Shown: positions 16,920-25,013 of the stretch, one piece after another
How positions within the stretch are numbered: position 1 is the stretch's first letter
Layout of the letters: every line of letters begins with the position of its first letter
DNA from: Haloarcula rubra
GTDB lineage: Archaea; Halobacteriota; Halobacteria; Halobacteriales; Haloarculaceae
Length of the DNA: 63,969 bases
Direction: 5' to 3'
Assembly: GCF_019599465.1 (NCBI RefSeq)
Contig: NZ_RKLR01000017.1
Span: 1 to 63,969 of the forward strand
Position numbers and translations under genes: made by a program
Notes under the pieces: generated by a model
Told to the model about the DNA's origin: nothing
What the model saw: only the letters and a program-made list of their open reading frames with translations
The model's database searches: none

Positions 16920-16959
16920 CTAACCAACGCCAGTCCATTTTGGCGGGAATGTTGGTTAG
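16920..16959. repeat. palindromic element copy 3
   Basis: CTAACCAAC (16920-16928) and GTTGGTTAG (16951-16959), 9-bp perfect arms with a 22-bp spacer, between the convergent phosphoesterase and coiled-coil genes. Four bases inside each arm (GCCA...TGGC) partly continue the symmetry. Confidence 0.75.
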
Positions 16960-17015
16960 CCAAACCCGTTTTCGTGTGCTGGATGATTTTGCGATATACT
17001 AAGATACGCGTTATC

Positions 17016-17903
17016 CTACAGTCCGAAAAGACTGGCGTCCTGTGCCTCAGCCAACTCCTCCTGGGTGTCTTCGACGTTGTCCAGCCGGCGTTTGAGGTCC
17101 TCGATAGTGCTGTCCAACTTGTCGACCTTATTCTCGAGTCGAGATATCTGTCTGTCGTGACGGCTAATTTCTTCCTCAAGTTCGTCGACACGATCGTTTA
17201 AATTGCTTATCTTCCCACTGTTCACCTCGACATCGACTCGCATCTCTGTCGCGAAGTCTTTTAGAACACGGACCTTGACCTCATCGACGTACTCCTGGAG
17301 TTTGCCCACATCAGTTTCGAGATCCCTTTGCGTTCGTTTTACATCCTGCAGATCCTCTTCCTTCGACTCCTTGACTGACTTGATCTGTTCCTCTAGATCC
17401 TGGACCGCTGTCAGTGCAGCCTCCTCCGCAGCGTCTTGGGCCCGGTCTTCGGTTGATTCGACCATCTCTTCGGTCTCAGCCTGGACCTCCTTGATGGTCT
17501 CAAGTGCCTCATGCACCTCCGATTTGAGTGGTGTGAACTTACCCTGCACCGTCGCGGCTGTCGACTTGGCGGCTTTCGCCGTCGAGAGAGCGCGCTGGCA
17601 CACATTGATAGCTTCCTCCTCGGTTTGTGGGATCTTGATGTCGTCGTAGTTGGCCTTGACCCAGCGCTCGCCGAGTTCTGTAATAAGCCATTTCGCCTCG
17701 CCCCCGGGCTCCGGGGCGATTTTCTGGACCTGTCCAGCGTCGACGAGCGCATTATGATACCCACCTGTGCAGCGATAGTGCACCTGCTGGGTTTTATTAA
17801 GGCCTGCCGCTGACACGACGTCGCTCGTCAGCACTGGGCCGTCTTGCTGGTCCAGTGCGAGTAGAATCCGTTCAGCCTTCCTGTGGTGGTCCGTATCGCC
17901 CAT
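17016..17903 (-). CDS. winged-helix protein with long coiled coil
   Basis: 295 residues from the ATG at 17903 (MGDTDHHRKAERILLALD). N-terminal wHTH (about 5-75; VLTSDVVSAAGLNKTQQVHY, LVDAGQVQKIAP), a middle helical region, then about 170 residues of heptad coiled coil (ETIKEVQAETEEMVEST... to LKRRLDNVEDTQEELAEA). No ATPase motif. Architectures of this kind (DNA-binding head, long rod) occur in archaeal plasmid partition adaptors and viral proteins. Palindrome copy 3 lies 56 bp past its stop codon. Role unknown; a segregation or DNA-bridging function is my inference. Confidence 0.7.
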   Translation of the reverse strand: MGDTDHHRKAERILLALDQQDGPVLTSDVVSAAGLNKTQQVHYRCTGGYHNALVDAGQVQKIAPEPGGEAKWLITELGERWVKANYDDIKIPQTEEEAINVCQRALSTAKAAKSTAATVQGKFTPLKSEVHEALETIKEVQAETEEMVESTEDRAQDAAEEAALTAVQDLEEQIKSVKESKEEDLQDVKRTQRDLETDVGKLQEYVDEVKVRVLKDFATEMRVDVEVNSGKISNLNDRVDELEEEISRHDRQISRLENKVDKLDSTIEDLKRRLDNVEDTQEELAEAQDASLFGL

Positions 17904-18165
17904 GGCCCGCAAATGTGAGTCATATTTGAAAGCTTTACCGCTACCACTGACCCTCGCAAGAGAATCGGCCTATTTGCTGCCCCCCTCCACCCAGCGACAC
18001 CCTATAAGGGGGGGACCCCCCACCGCGGAGCGAAGACCCCGGGGAGGGGTGCCGACCGCTTGTAGCCTGCCCTGCCTGTCCCACGAGTGTAGCCACTGGC
18101 TGCCTGTCCCTTATATACGAAAGCGAACGGGGCCGGGATAGGCGTAGCCCGCTCTCAGAAACGGA
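17904..18165. other. GC-rich palindromic intergenic segment
   Basis: 18008-18050 carries runs GGGGGGG-ACCCCCC and ACCCCGGGGAGGGGT that can form near loop-less hairpins. They are followed by two imperfect direct repeats TGTAGCC...TGCCTGTCCC (about 18061-18082 and 18089-18110). No gene. It might be a terminator, a single-strand initiation site or a recombination scar. Confidence 0.4.
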
Positions 18166-18429
18166 TCACGGGGCGACGTCGCCGCAGTCCCGCGCCGTCG
18201 AGCCCTGGTGGGAGGACTTGAGCAACTGCAGAGTCACGACGTCGGTACAGTCCAAACACACTTCCACTGTGCTACCATGGTGCTCGTCACGACTCAAGAT
18301 AGAGGCAGACTGACGACGCGCCTCACACGCGCTTGACGAATTACTCTGGAGACCGTATACGTCGATCCACGACCATCCATGACACGGCTCTCTGTACGTA
18401 TTCGGGATCGTACGGTAGACGTCGGCCAT
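18166..18429 (-). CDS. hypothetical small protein
   Basis: 87 residues from the ATG at 18429 (MADVYRTIPNTYREPCHGW). The C-terminal part has HHGSTVEVCLDCTDVVTLQLL with one CxxC. No family recognised, and codon bias is weaker than in neighbouring genes. It may be real or a decayed frame. Confidence 0.3.
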   Translation of the reverse strand: MADVYRTIPNTYREPCHGWSWIDVYGLQSNSSSACEARRQSASILSRDEHHGSTVEVCLDCTDVVTLQLLKSSHQGSTARDCGDVAP

Positions 18430-18722
18430 CGTGACAACCACCTCCGCTACTGTGATCGGATCCCACGTGATCGAGAGGATAGCCGATGAAGGATAGCGGT
18501 TTTGGCGTTTGAATCGGATCAGAGAGTGCCCCGGACGGCAGTCGTTCGGCCGGTGAGATTGATCACCGACGTCGGATTGTCGTTGCGTGCTCGTGGCTCG
18601 CCATCTATACGGTATCTGTGACTCGCCAGCCCGGAATGCGGGTTTCGCGGATGGCGACATCTGGAGGAGTAGTTATCGGCGAATCGTAGCAACGATGACA
18701 CTCCGAATACTGTCGGCGCGCC

Positions 18723-19136
18723 CTACTCCTCAGATGTGTCTGGCGAGTCGACTTCGGTAGAGCTACTATAGGCGTCTTCATTATCGGTCTCACGCTGGAG
18801 CAGTTCTTCGATACCTTCCTTGAAGAGTCCCTCTGCGAACACTGTCGCACGGTACGAATACTCGATCGCTCCTTCGGACGGCCGATTCTTTGTTCGTGTC
18901 TCCACCAAGCCGACGTCGGTGAGTGCCTGTAGGTGTGACTCTACCGCGTCGTGCTCGCTATCGAACGCTGTTTGAAGCATCTCTTTCGACATTTCGCCGT
19001 TCTGTAAAAGGTACCGAACGAGTTCGAACTGTGATCGTGTACTTAACACTGCGAGCATCTCGAGATAGGCTTCGAGGGAGAGGACGCTGTTCTCGGGTAG
19101 CACGCTCTCGTGCTCTGGTGGCTTCTCACCGGACAT
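18723..19136 (-). CDS. ArsR-like winged-helix regulator
   Basis: 137 residues from the ATG at 19136 (MSGEKPPEHESVLPENSV). wHTH at about 20-95: MLAVLSTRSQFELVRYLLQNG, MSKEMLQTAFDSEHDAVESHLQALTDVGLVET, then wing residues around IEYSYRATVFAEGL. The C-terminal tail is acidic. No metal-binding Cys or His pattern is seen, so the inducer is unknown. Monocistronic; the adjacent DNA is repeat-rich. Confidence 0.7.
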   Translation of the reverse strand: MSGEKPPEHESVLPENSVLSLEAYLEMLAVLSTRSQFELVRYLLQNGEMSKEMLQTAFDSEHDAVESHLQALTDVGLVETRTKNRPSEGAIEYSYRATVFAEGLFKEGIEELLQRETDNEDAYSSSTEVDSPDTSEE

Positions 19137-19862
19137 CGATGCGTGGAGACTCGACGCCACCGTTCAAGTGGATTTCTACGCTGGGGTGAGCATTCTGACT
19201 CTGGACGAACCGTGGGGCCACAGGGTTTCGACGGCGTTGAAAACGGTGTGTCCGGCCGAGGACCGGCGTGTGGTCAGTTGGCCTTCGTCCTATTTGATCA
19301 TGGGGCTACCCCTCTCCGCTAGTAGGCATCTGTCGGGGTGTGTAGCTCCCATTTTGGTAACGTCGGCTCTATACCCGCAACTATAAACAGAGGGTGGGGT
19401 CGGCATGGTTCAGTAACGTCGTCTGTCTACCAGTATACTGAAGAACGGGGGGTGTTGCGTCGTCTCGCTACCCCACACTGAAGCGAGGTCGATTGCGTCG
19501 ACTGACTACCATTACACTGAAACGGGGTTGATTGCGTCGACTGACTACCATTACACTGAAACGGGGTTGATTGCGTCGACTGACTACCATTACACTGAAA
19601 CGGGGTTGATTGCGTCGACTGACTACCATTACACTGAAACGGGGTTGATTGCGTCATCTCGCTACCATTACAGTGAAGTGGGATTGCGTCATCTGACTAC
19701 CACTACATTGAAACGGGGTTGATTGCGTCGACTGACGGGGTTGATTGCGTCGACTGACTACCACTACACTGACATACCGAGGGTTTGCGACGCCGTCGAG
19801 TTATCCAGGTTGCACACAGGGGGTGAGTGTAGGGCGACCGTTCAGAACGACATCGGACTAGC
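19137..19862. other. intergenic region with minisatellite
   Basis: 19137-19415 holds nothing I can support; the rest is the 39-bp tandem array described separately. Confidence 0.5.
19416..19772. repeat. 39-bp tandem repeat array
   Basis: The unit begins GCGTCGACTGACTACCATTA and ends AAACGGGGTTGATT. Four adjacent copies (starting 19495, 19534, 19573, 19612) are identical; diverged copies flank them (about 19416, 19457, 19651, 19686 and a last one from 19746), and one copy near 19725 is internally deleted. There are no unique spacers, so it is not a CRISPR array. Because 39 is divisible by 3, both strands carry artificial 13-residue repeat frames (for example IASTDYHYTETGL). The identical core implies recent expansion. 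Confidence 0.9.
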
Positions 19863-19960
19863 TTATGCTGGAATGTCGTATCGACAAAATTCAGTCCCAC
19901 CACAGGTGTCACACTCGTCTGTCTCGGGAGCAACTGTTGTCCCGCACTGTCGACATTCGA
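19863..19960 (-). pseudogene. truncated zinc-ribbon gene (copy of 3543-3758)
   Basis: Minus-strand codons VECRQCGTTVAPETDEC, DTCGGTEFCRYDIPA and a TAA stop at 19863-19865. The two CxxC knuckles are intact, but the first 20 residues are missing: at about 19960 the sequence switches into an SDR gene on the other strand. Unlike the copy at 3543 it has the normal CRYDIPA end. Confidence 0.65.
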
Positions 19961-19970
19961 CGATGACGAT

Positions 19971-20534
19971 GTCGAGACGGCGATCGAGGAGATCACGAGC
20001 CAATGGGGCCAGATTGATATCCTCGTCAATAATGCCGGGATATTCAACTTCGCTCTGTTCGAAGACCAGAGACTCGCTGATACGAAACGTGAATTTGAGG
20101 TGAACTACTTCGGCTACGTCCGACTAATCCACGCCGTCCTCCCCCACATGCGAGAACGGGATGCGGGCATCATCCACAACGTGAGTTCCGGGGCAGGGCT
20201 TGTCGGCCACCCGGGACTTTCCGGCTACGCTTCGACGAAAGGCGCAATCGAGGCGCTCGTACGTTCTCTGCGACTGGAACTGCGACACGAGAGTGTCGCG
20301 TGTACCGTGATGCACCCGCCACTGTCGAATACACGCTCCACGGCCGAACTCGGCTACCCGGAATCACTGTTGAGTGACCCGGCAGATGTTGGCCGCAAGT
20401 TAGCGGGGAAGATCGAATCGAAGGAACCGGTAATCCACGCTAACTGGAAGACGAAACTCGGTCTTGCCGTCTCGAAGCGTGTGCCGTATCTCGTGCGAAA
20501 GGGGACCGAACGGTTCGTCGAACCCGCTGAGTAG
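19971..20534 (+). pseudogene. short-chain dehydrogenase/reductase, 5' truncated
   Basis: About 188 codons remain, from VETAIEEITSQWGQIDILVNNAG to a TAG at 20532. NNAG, NVSS and the catalytic YASTK (Ser-x12-Tyr-x3-Lys) are present. The Rossmann cofactor motif TGxxxGIG and roughly 70 N-terminal residues are absent, replaced by the zinc-ribbon fragment. An internal ATG at 20100 could give a partial protein but without an NAD(P) site. Non-functional as an oxidoreductase. Confidence 0.8.
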
Positions 20535-20660
20535 ATCCTACGCTTCCCGGAGAAGCAGGCTCAAAGCTCCAGTACTGCTTGTTGTTAGACGACCATCTAA
20601 CAGGTCTCTGGCGAGACACGGACTAGGTTTTTCTCGGGTGGGGTGCTAACAAATAACATC

Positions 20661-21035
20661 ATGAGTTGTGATGAGTTACCCCCAAAACCAGATCCCGACG
20701 ATGATGTATTCGAGGTGTGTCCGGTTGCCCGGGCGTTCGAGATAGTCGGCTCAAAATGGCGACTTACCGTGCTGCGGAGCCTCCACCTGTACGGAGAACA
20801 ACGATTCAGTGAGCTCCAGGAAACGACAACGGCCGACTCGACGACCCTTTCGCGCGTGCTGGAGAATTTAGAGAACCAGGATCTCGTTACCCGACGGTTG
20901 GAGGACCGACCGATCTCCACGTACTACGACTTGACGGAACGAGGGGAATCGCTCACTGGCGTGTTCGACGAGTTCGAGGAATGGGCATTCGAACACACTG
21001 CGGCGGAGATGCCTGCCGTTGAGCTACCCGAGTAG
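20661..21035 (+). CDS. HxlR-family transcription regulator
   Basis: 124 residues from the ATG at 20661 (MSCDELPPKPDPDDD). CPVARAFEIVGSKWRLTVLRSL, then FSELQETTTADSTTLSRVLENLENQDLV and the wing RPISTYYDLTERG are the HxlR/MarR-like wHTH. The conserved Cys at the start of CPVARAF is the redox or electrophile sensor residue in relatives such as HypR and YodB. It sits 142 bp before an NmrA-type gene, a common pairing in which the regulator controls the reductase under oxidative or quinone stress. Confidence 0.85.
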   Translation: MSCDELPPKPDPDDDVFEVCPVARAFEIVGSKWRLTVLRSLHLYGEQRFSELQETTTADSTTLSRVLENLENQDLVTRRLEDRPISTYYDLTERGESLTGVFDEFEEWAFEHTAAEMPAVELPE

Positions 21036-21177
21036 TTCGCTCTGATCGACGCTTTCCGGTTACGAAATGTTACTTCCTTATACGATCATAACCGACTCAT
21101 ACATATATCACAAAAATTATAATTTCGGCTGGGGCGAAATCGTCGTGTGGCCACTTCGGCCAGGGAAGTTGATACAC

Positions 21178-22119
21178 ATGGTAGAAACGCCAGTGGATAC
21201 AGCAGATACCAAAGAACAGAGCGTCTTAGTGGTCGGTGCGACGGGAAACCAGGGCGGCGTCACAATCGATCATCTGTTAGCGGCCGACAGTGAATTCACT
21301 GTCTGTGGCCTCACACGAACGCCGGACAGCGAGGCCGCAAGATCCCTCGCAGAACGCGGTGTGGACATCAGGCGAGGGAACCTGAACGACAAGGAGACGC
21401 TCCGACCTGCCGTTGACGGTATCGACGCCGTCGTCATCGTAACGAACATCTGGTCAGCCGGATTCGACGAGTCGATTCTCCAGGGAAAGAACATCGCCGA
21501 CGTGGCCGTTGAAATGGGGGTCGACCATGTGGTGTTTAGCGGCGCTGGATACCATGACCGGAATCTCGGAATCGCCGCCCTCGAACCAACCGGTGAGGTT
21601 GAGCAGTATATCAGGTCGCTGAATGTACCCGCGACATTCTTACGGCCCGTGTGGTTCATGCATAACCTCGAACCCGCCTATGAAGATATCCTCGACGGCA
21701 CACTCGCCTTGCCCGTAGAAGAGGATGTGACTCTTCAGATGATCGATGTCGACGATGTAGGCCGCGCGACCGCGCAGATCCTCGCGGATCCCAACGAGTT
21801 TACGGGGAAAGGTTTCGATCTCGCAGGGGACGAACGCTCGCTCTCCGAGATGGCTCGGATCCTATCCGAGGTAACGGTTGCTGACGTCCAACCGTACACC
21901 GTTCCCATCGAGGACGCCAGAGAAGAGATGGGCGATGCGATGGCCGAACTGTTCCAGTGGTTCAACGACGAGGGCTACTCGGTCGATATCGAGCACATGG
22001 AGCGACGGTTGGGGTTCGAATTCACCAGTTTCCGCGAGTACCTTGAAAACAACGGCTGGATTGACAAGAAGCAACCGACCCGGATTCCCGGCCTCGTGAA
22101 GGCCATGATGCAAGGCTGA
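21178..22119 (+). CDS. NmrA-like NAD(P)-binding protein
   Basis: 313 residues from the ATG at 21178; the longer frame back to 21067 crosses the promoter region. Rossmann motif VLVVGATGNQGG (about 14-25), then TRTPDSEAARSLAERGVDIRRGNLND and VVFSGAGYHD. There is no Tyr-x3-Lys active site of classical SDRs, so it is either a redox-sensing dinucleotide-binding protein (NmrA) or an atypical reductase (HSCARG/QorB-like). Its partner is probably the HxlR regulator upstream. Confidence 0.8.
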   Translation: MVETPVDTADTKEQSVLVVGATGNQGGVTIDHLLAADSEFTVCGLTRTPDSEAARSLAERGVDIRRGNLNDKETLRPAVDGIDAVVIVTNIWSAGFDESILQGKNIADVAVEMGVDHVVFSGAGYHDRNLGIAALEPTGEVEQYIRSLNVPATFLRPVWFMHNLEPAYEDILDGTLALPVEEDVTLQMIDVDDVGRATAQILADPNEFTGKGFDLAGDERSLSEMARILSEVTVADVQPYTVPIEDAREEMGDAMAELFQWFNDEGYSVDIEHMERRLGFEFTSFREYLENNGWIDKKQPTRIPGLVKAMMQG

Positions 22120-22226
22120 TGCTAGTATGCAAAATATGACTACAAACGAACCAGATCGAACGGTCGCTATAGGAGTTCATCGGAACGGCATCGGTGGCGT
22201 CAATTGGTATCTAACCGGGGTGACCG

Positions 22227-22820
22227 ATGGCATCCATTGACCAGCCAACGTCGCATCGTGAAGAACTCGGGTTGGTCGTTGACCTCGCTGACCAACAGTT
22301 TGCCATCGTCGCCGTCCTCGTCACAATCGGGGCACCGGTCGTCGCGTACCTGTCGGGCATCGCATCGTTCATGTTCTACGTCCACGTTGCACTTGGAGCG
22401 TTCTGGTTTGGACTCGACTTCTTTTTCAAGTTCGTACTCGGACCCGCGCTTGACGCTGCACCGGAGGATGCTGCCGGTGCAGTCAATCACCAACTGATCC
22501 CGAAGATAGTTGCGGTGGCTGAACCGCTCAGCGTCGGTGTAATCGGGTCTGGCATAGGTCTCGCATTCATGTTGGGGTATTGGGCTGATCCCTCGATTTG
22601 GCTGTGGGGCGCACTCGTCATCGGGATACTCATGCTTCTAAACGGCTTTGGACCACTCCATCTAGTTACGACGAAGATGGTCGTGGAACTCAACAACGAT
22701 GATCCGGATGGCGAGCGACTCAACACGTTATTCAGCAAAGCCATGCAGTGGGGACTGCTCCAAACCGTGTTCATGCTGGCTATCATTATGATGATGGTTG
22801 GCCTCCGCGGGTTGCTTTGA
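22227..22820 (+). CDS. integral membrane protein, paralogue of 4575-5171
   Basis: 197 residues, five hydrophobic segments, signature HVALGAFWFGLDFFFKFVLG and GALVIGILMLLNGFGPLHLV, same length and topology as the gene at 4575-5171. The start follows a 37-codon open frame (22127-22240) that overlaps it by 14 bp and may be a leader. Unknown function; the N-terminus (TSHREELGLVVDLADQQ) is cytosolic or external and acidic. Duplication followed by modest divergence suggests both copies are used. Confidence 0.75.
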   Translation: MASIDQPTSHREELGLVVDLADQQFAIVAVLVTIGAPVVAYLSGIASFMFYVHVALGAFWFGLDFFFKFVLGPALDAAPEDAAGAVNHQLIPKIVAVAEPLSVGVIGSGIGLAFMLGYWADPSIWLWGALVIGILMLLNGFGPLHLVTTKMVVELNNDDPDGERLNTLFSKAMQWGLLQTVFMLAIIMMMVGLRGLL

Positions 22821-23200
22821 CCGGGCCGGTATCGACTACTTCAGACAGAACAACCGCTTTGAACAGGTTCAGTTGGGGGAGTTCTACTACTGACTATCTG
22901 TCCTGTATCTCGTAAAGGAGGTGAAGATTGCTTAGATATTGCCAGAAACCCCGTTTTTAACCCTCGAATTCGGACGCTTCATGGCTGAAGGTCGATTCCT
23001 TCGATAGTCGAACCAGAGCCTGCAGCGCCATCGCTGCATCTACTAGTAGTTTCTGAATGTGGAACCCCGTTTCGGGGAGAATCCCTCTCACGCTGTGCAG
23101 CCACCACACTGAGTGTCTACTAGCAGAAATCTGACTGAGCTGGTAGAGACTAGTTTGCTCAGTACAGGGGAGGGAACTACTGCCACGGACTACACGAGTC
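22821..23200. other. intergenic region with a diverged dispersed repeat
   Basis: Contains the repeat at 23040-23113; the remaining sequence has no gene that I can support. Confidence 0.4.
23040..23113. repeat. dispersed ~75-bp repeat, copy A
   Basis: CTACTAGTAGTTTCTGAATG, followed by TGGAACCCCGTTTC, CCCTCTC and TGTGCAG. It is about three-quarters identical to 24361-24435. It begins with the palindrome CTACTAGTAG. Possibly a transposon end or a MITE relic. Confidence 0.5.
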
Positions 23201-23662
23201 TCAAATGCACGAGTGAGCGACGCTAACCCAACCTGAGGTGCGAATGACTTTGAGCCCTGCAAGATCCTGATCATCACAATTGGCCGTGACGTACCACACG
23301 ATTTCCCCTACATCCTGAGAGACGACAACAACCACGGCAAAGCGTTGAGGGAGATCGTTAATGGAAGTCTGATTTGTTTCCCCAGAAGCAAGCGTGTACC
23401 GTCCATGGAGACGGGCCGATTCGGGTAGTTCGACGGTCGTGAGTGTCTGGTTATCTCCGGAATTGTGAGAGGTGATTCCTTGGTCAATCGAGGTGGTGTC
23501 AACACGCCCGTCATTAAAGCGAATGGTGTATTCAGCCGGGAGTTCTACCACTGACACTTCGAACGTGTGATTTGTGCTTGCTGAGTTGTTGAGGATAACC
23601 GTAACCGGGCGCTCTTGAACGGATGAGCCACTGAATGGAAGGGCAGTACAGCCTGCGACCAC
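23201..23662 (-). CDS. lipoprotein-like secreted protein, start uncertain
   Basis: The frame VAGCTALPFSGSS... begins at a GTG (23662), but upstream in-frame codons to 23728 spell a signal peptide (RRVLCTFGLGALLVVAGC, lipobox VAGC) without any start codon. ATGs at 23724 and 23729 are in other frames. A one-base deletion near the start would explain this. The mature part (TVILNNSASTNHTFEVSVV, ETNQTSINDLPQRFAVVVVV) is Thr/Ser/Asn-rich and beta-strand-like, as in small haloarchaeal surface lipoproteins. Either expressed from the shifted ATG or a recent pseudogene. Confidence 0.5.
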   Translation of the reverse strand: MVAGCTALPFSGSSVQERPVTVILNNSASTNHTFEVSVVELPAEYTIRFNDGRVDTTSIDQGITSHNSGDNQTLTTVELPESARLHGRYTLASGETNQTSINDLPQRFAVVVVVSQDVGEIVWYVTANCDDQDLAGLKVIRTSGWVSVAHSCI

Positions 23663-23904
23663 CAGCAGCGCTCCAAGACCGAACGTACAAAGAACGCGCC
23701 TCGGTTGGTCGTCCCACCGTGCATACCATCAGTTCGCGAGGCACCGTAATCAATAGCAGTCGCTTATCGTTTGGCTGGTGCAACGACTGGTAACTACGCA
23801 CACCTGCTGAACGGTCGATACAGACGGTCACTCTACCAGCGGTGACTCAAATTGCTACTTGGGGTATCCGGAGATTCATACTAACTGCTGGTGAGGCATG
23901 TAGT

Positions 23905-24201
23905 ATGGCTCAGCGTGCCCCAGCGACTCCACAGTACATTCTCGCTATCGCGGGGCCACTCATCGGAGCGGGACTATTGTTTTTCAATTTCGTAGTGTCC
24001 TGTGGGCCGGTCGGGTATTCAGCGGGCGAATCGCCGCCGCGTGGGTTTCGATATGTCATCCTTGAGTGGCAGAACATCGGTATCGCGTACGGGAACGGCT
24101 GTGAGATAACATATCATCCGATTATTCTATTTGGCGGGATAGCCCTCATTGGTGCCGGAATCCTCTCCCTCTCCGTCATCTGGAGGCATACCGGACAATA
24201 A
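23905..24201 (+). CDS. small two-TM membrane protein
   Basis: 98 residues from the ATG at 23905 (MAQRAPATPQYILAIAG). Hydrophobic segments at about 11-32 and 73-93, with a polar loop of about 40 residues containing two Cys. No family recognised. It may be co-located by chance with the divergent lipoprotein gene. Confidence 0.5.
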   Translation: MAQRAPATPQYILAIAGPLIGAGLLFFNFVVSCGPVGYSAGESPPRGFRYVILEWQNIGIAYGNGCEITYHPIILFGGIALIGAGILSLSVIWRHTGQ

Positions 24202-24360
24202 GCAGTGTATAGTGGCCGGCAGGTTCAGTAACTTCACCGTGAAATGAAGGGCGCTCTGGTGAGACCGCCTTTGAACCAGCAGACCTGATGGAGATGACCA
24301 ATGTAGTATACTATCCTGCTACAGTCGTCTCCAGTATAGCGGTTTTCGACACAATAGCGC

Positions 24361-24435
24361 CTACTAGTAGTTGCTGAATGTGGAACGCCGTTTCCCCAAG
24401 AGTCCCTCTCCGGGTGTGCAGACACCATAGCTGAG
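24361..24435. repeat. dispersed ~75-bp repeat, copy B
   Basis: CTACTAGTAGTTGCTGAATG followed by the same GTGGAAC..CCGTTT, TCCCTCTC and TGTGCAG blocks as 23040-23113. It ends 5 bp before the left end of the IS630 element. Confidence 0.5.
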
Positions 24436-24485
24436 AACTGCTATAGTAACCGTTAGAACTTTTCACTCTGTCACTCTTTCAATAG

Positions 24486-25013
24486 ATGGTGGATCATCTC
24501 GACGAAATCTCCGTCGAGGAATTGCAAGACGCTCTCAACAACGTGGACGGTAAGAAGCCGACACAACGGCTTTTAGCGGCAATCGCGTACAAAAACGGTG
24601 TTTCGCAAACTGAGTTAGCCGAGTGGTACGACGTTCAGCGGCGGACAATCTACAGCTGGCTCAAGCGACTCGATACCGACGAGTCGCTTGAGCAGGCTGT
24701 GTCTGATGATAAGCGAACTGGGAGAAAACGAAAACTCTCAGAAACACATCAAGAAGAATTCGAAGAAACCGTTCACGAACCACCCGGCGAGGTCGGTATC
24801 GACGCGCCGGCGTGGACGCCGGCGCTCGTCCAAGACTATCTCGAAGAAACGTACGGTGTCGAGTATTCAATCCCGAGTTGTCGGCGGTTGCTGAAAGAAG
24901 CGGGATTGAGTTATCAGAAATCACGCCGGAAAGCCGCCGAAGCAGACGAAGACGAGCAAGAGGAATTCCACGACGAACTCAAAAAAGGCGGCGGGAGATG
25001 GACGCCACCGTAG
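24486..25013 (+). CDS. IS630 transposase, N-terminal frame (HTH)
   Basis: 175 residues. Helix-turn-helix for TIR binding: KPTQRLLAAIAYKNGVSQTELAEWYDVQRRTIYSWLKRL (about 18-60), a second HTH-like region near 110-150. It ends at TAG 25011-25013 after crossing A6G at 24981-24987, a likely -1 slippage site that would join it to the DDE frame. Confidence 0.8.
   Translation: MVDHLDEISVEELQDALNNVDGKKPTQRLLAAIAYKNGVSQTELAEWYDVQRRTIYSWLKRLDTDESLEQAVSDDKRTGRKRKLSETHQEEFEETVHEPPGEVGIDAPAWTPALVQDYLEETYGVEYSIPSCRRLLKEAGLSYQKSRRKAAEADEDEQEEFHDELKKGGGRWTPP

Noticed and set aside
19416-19772. Tandem array as a CRISPR
   Set aside because: Units are contiguous with no unique spacers, and no cas genes are in the window.
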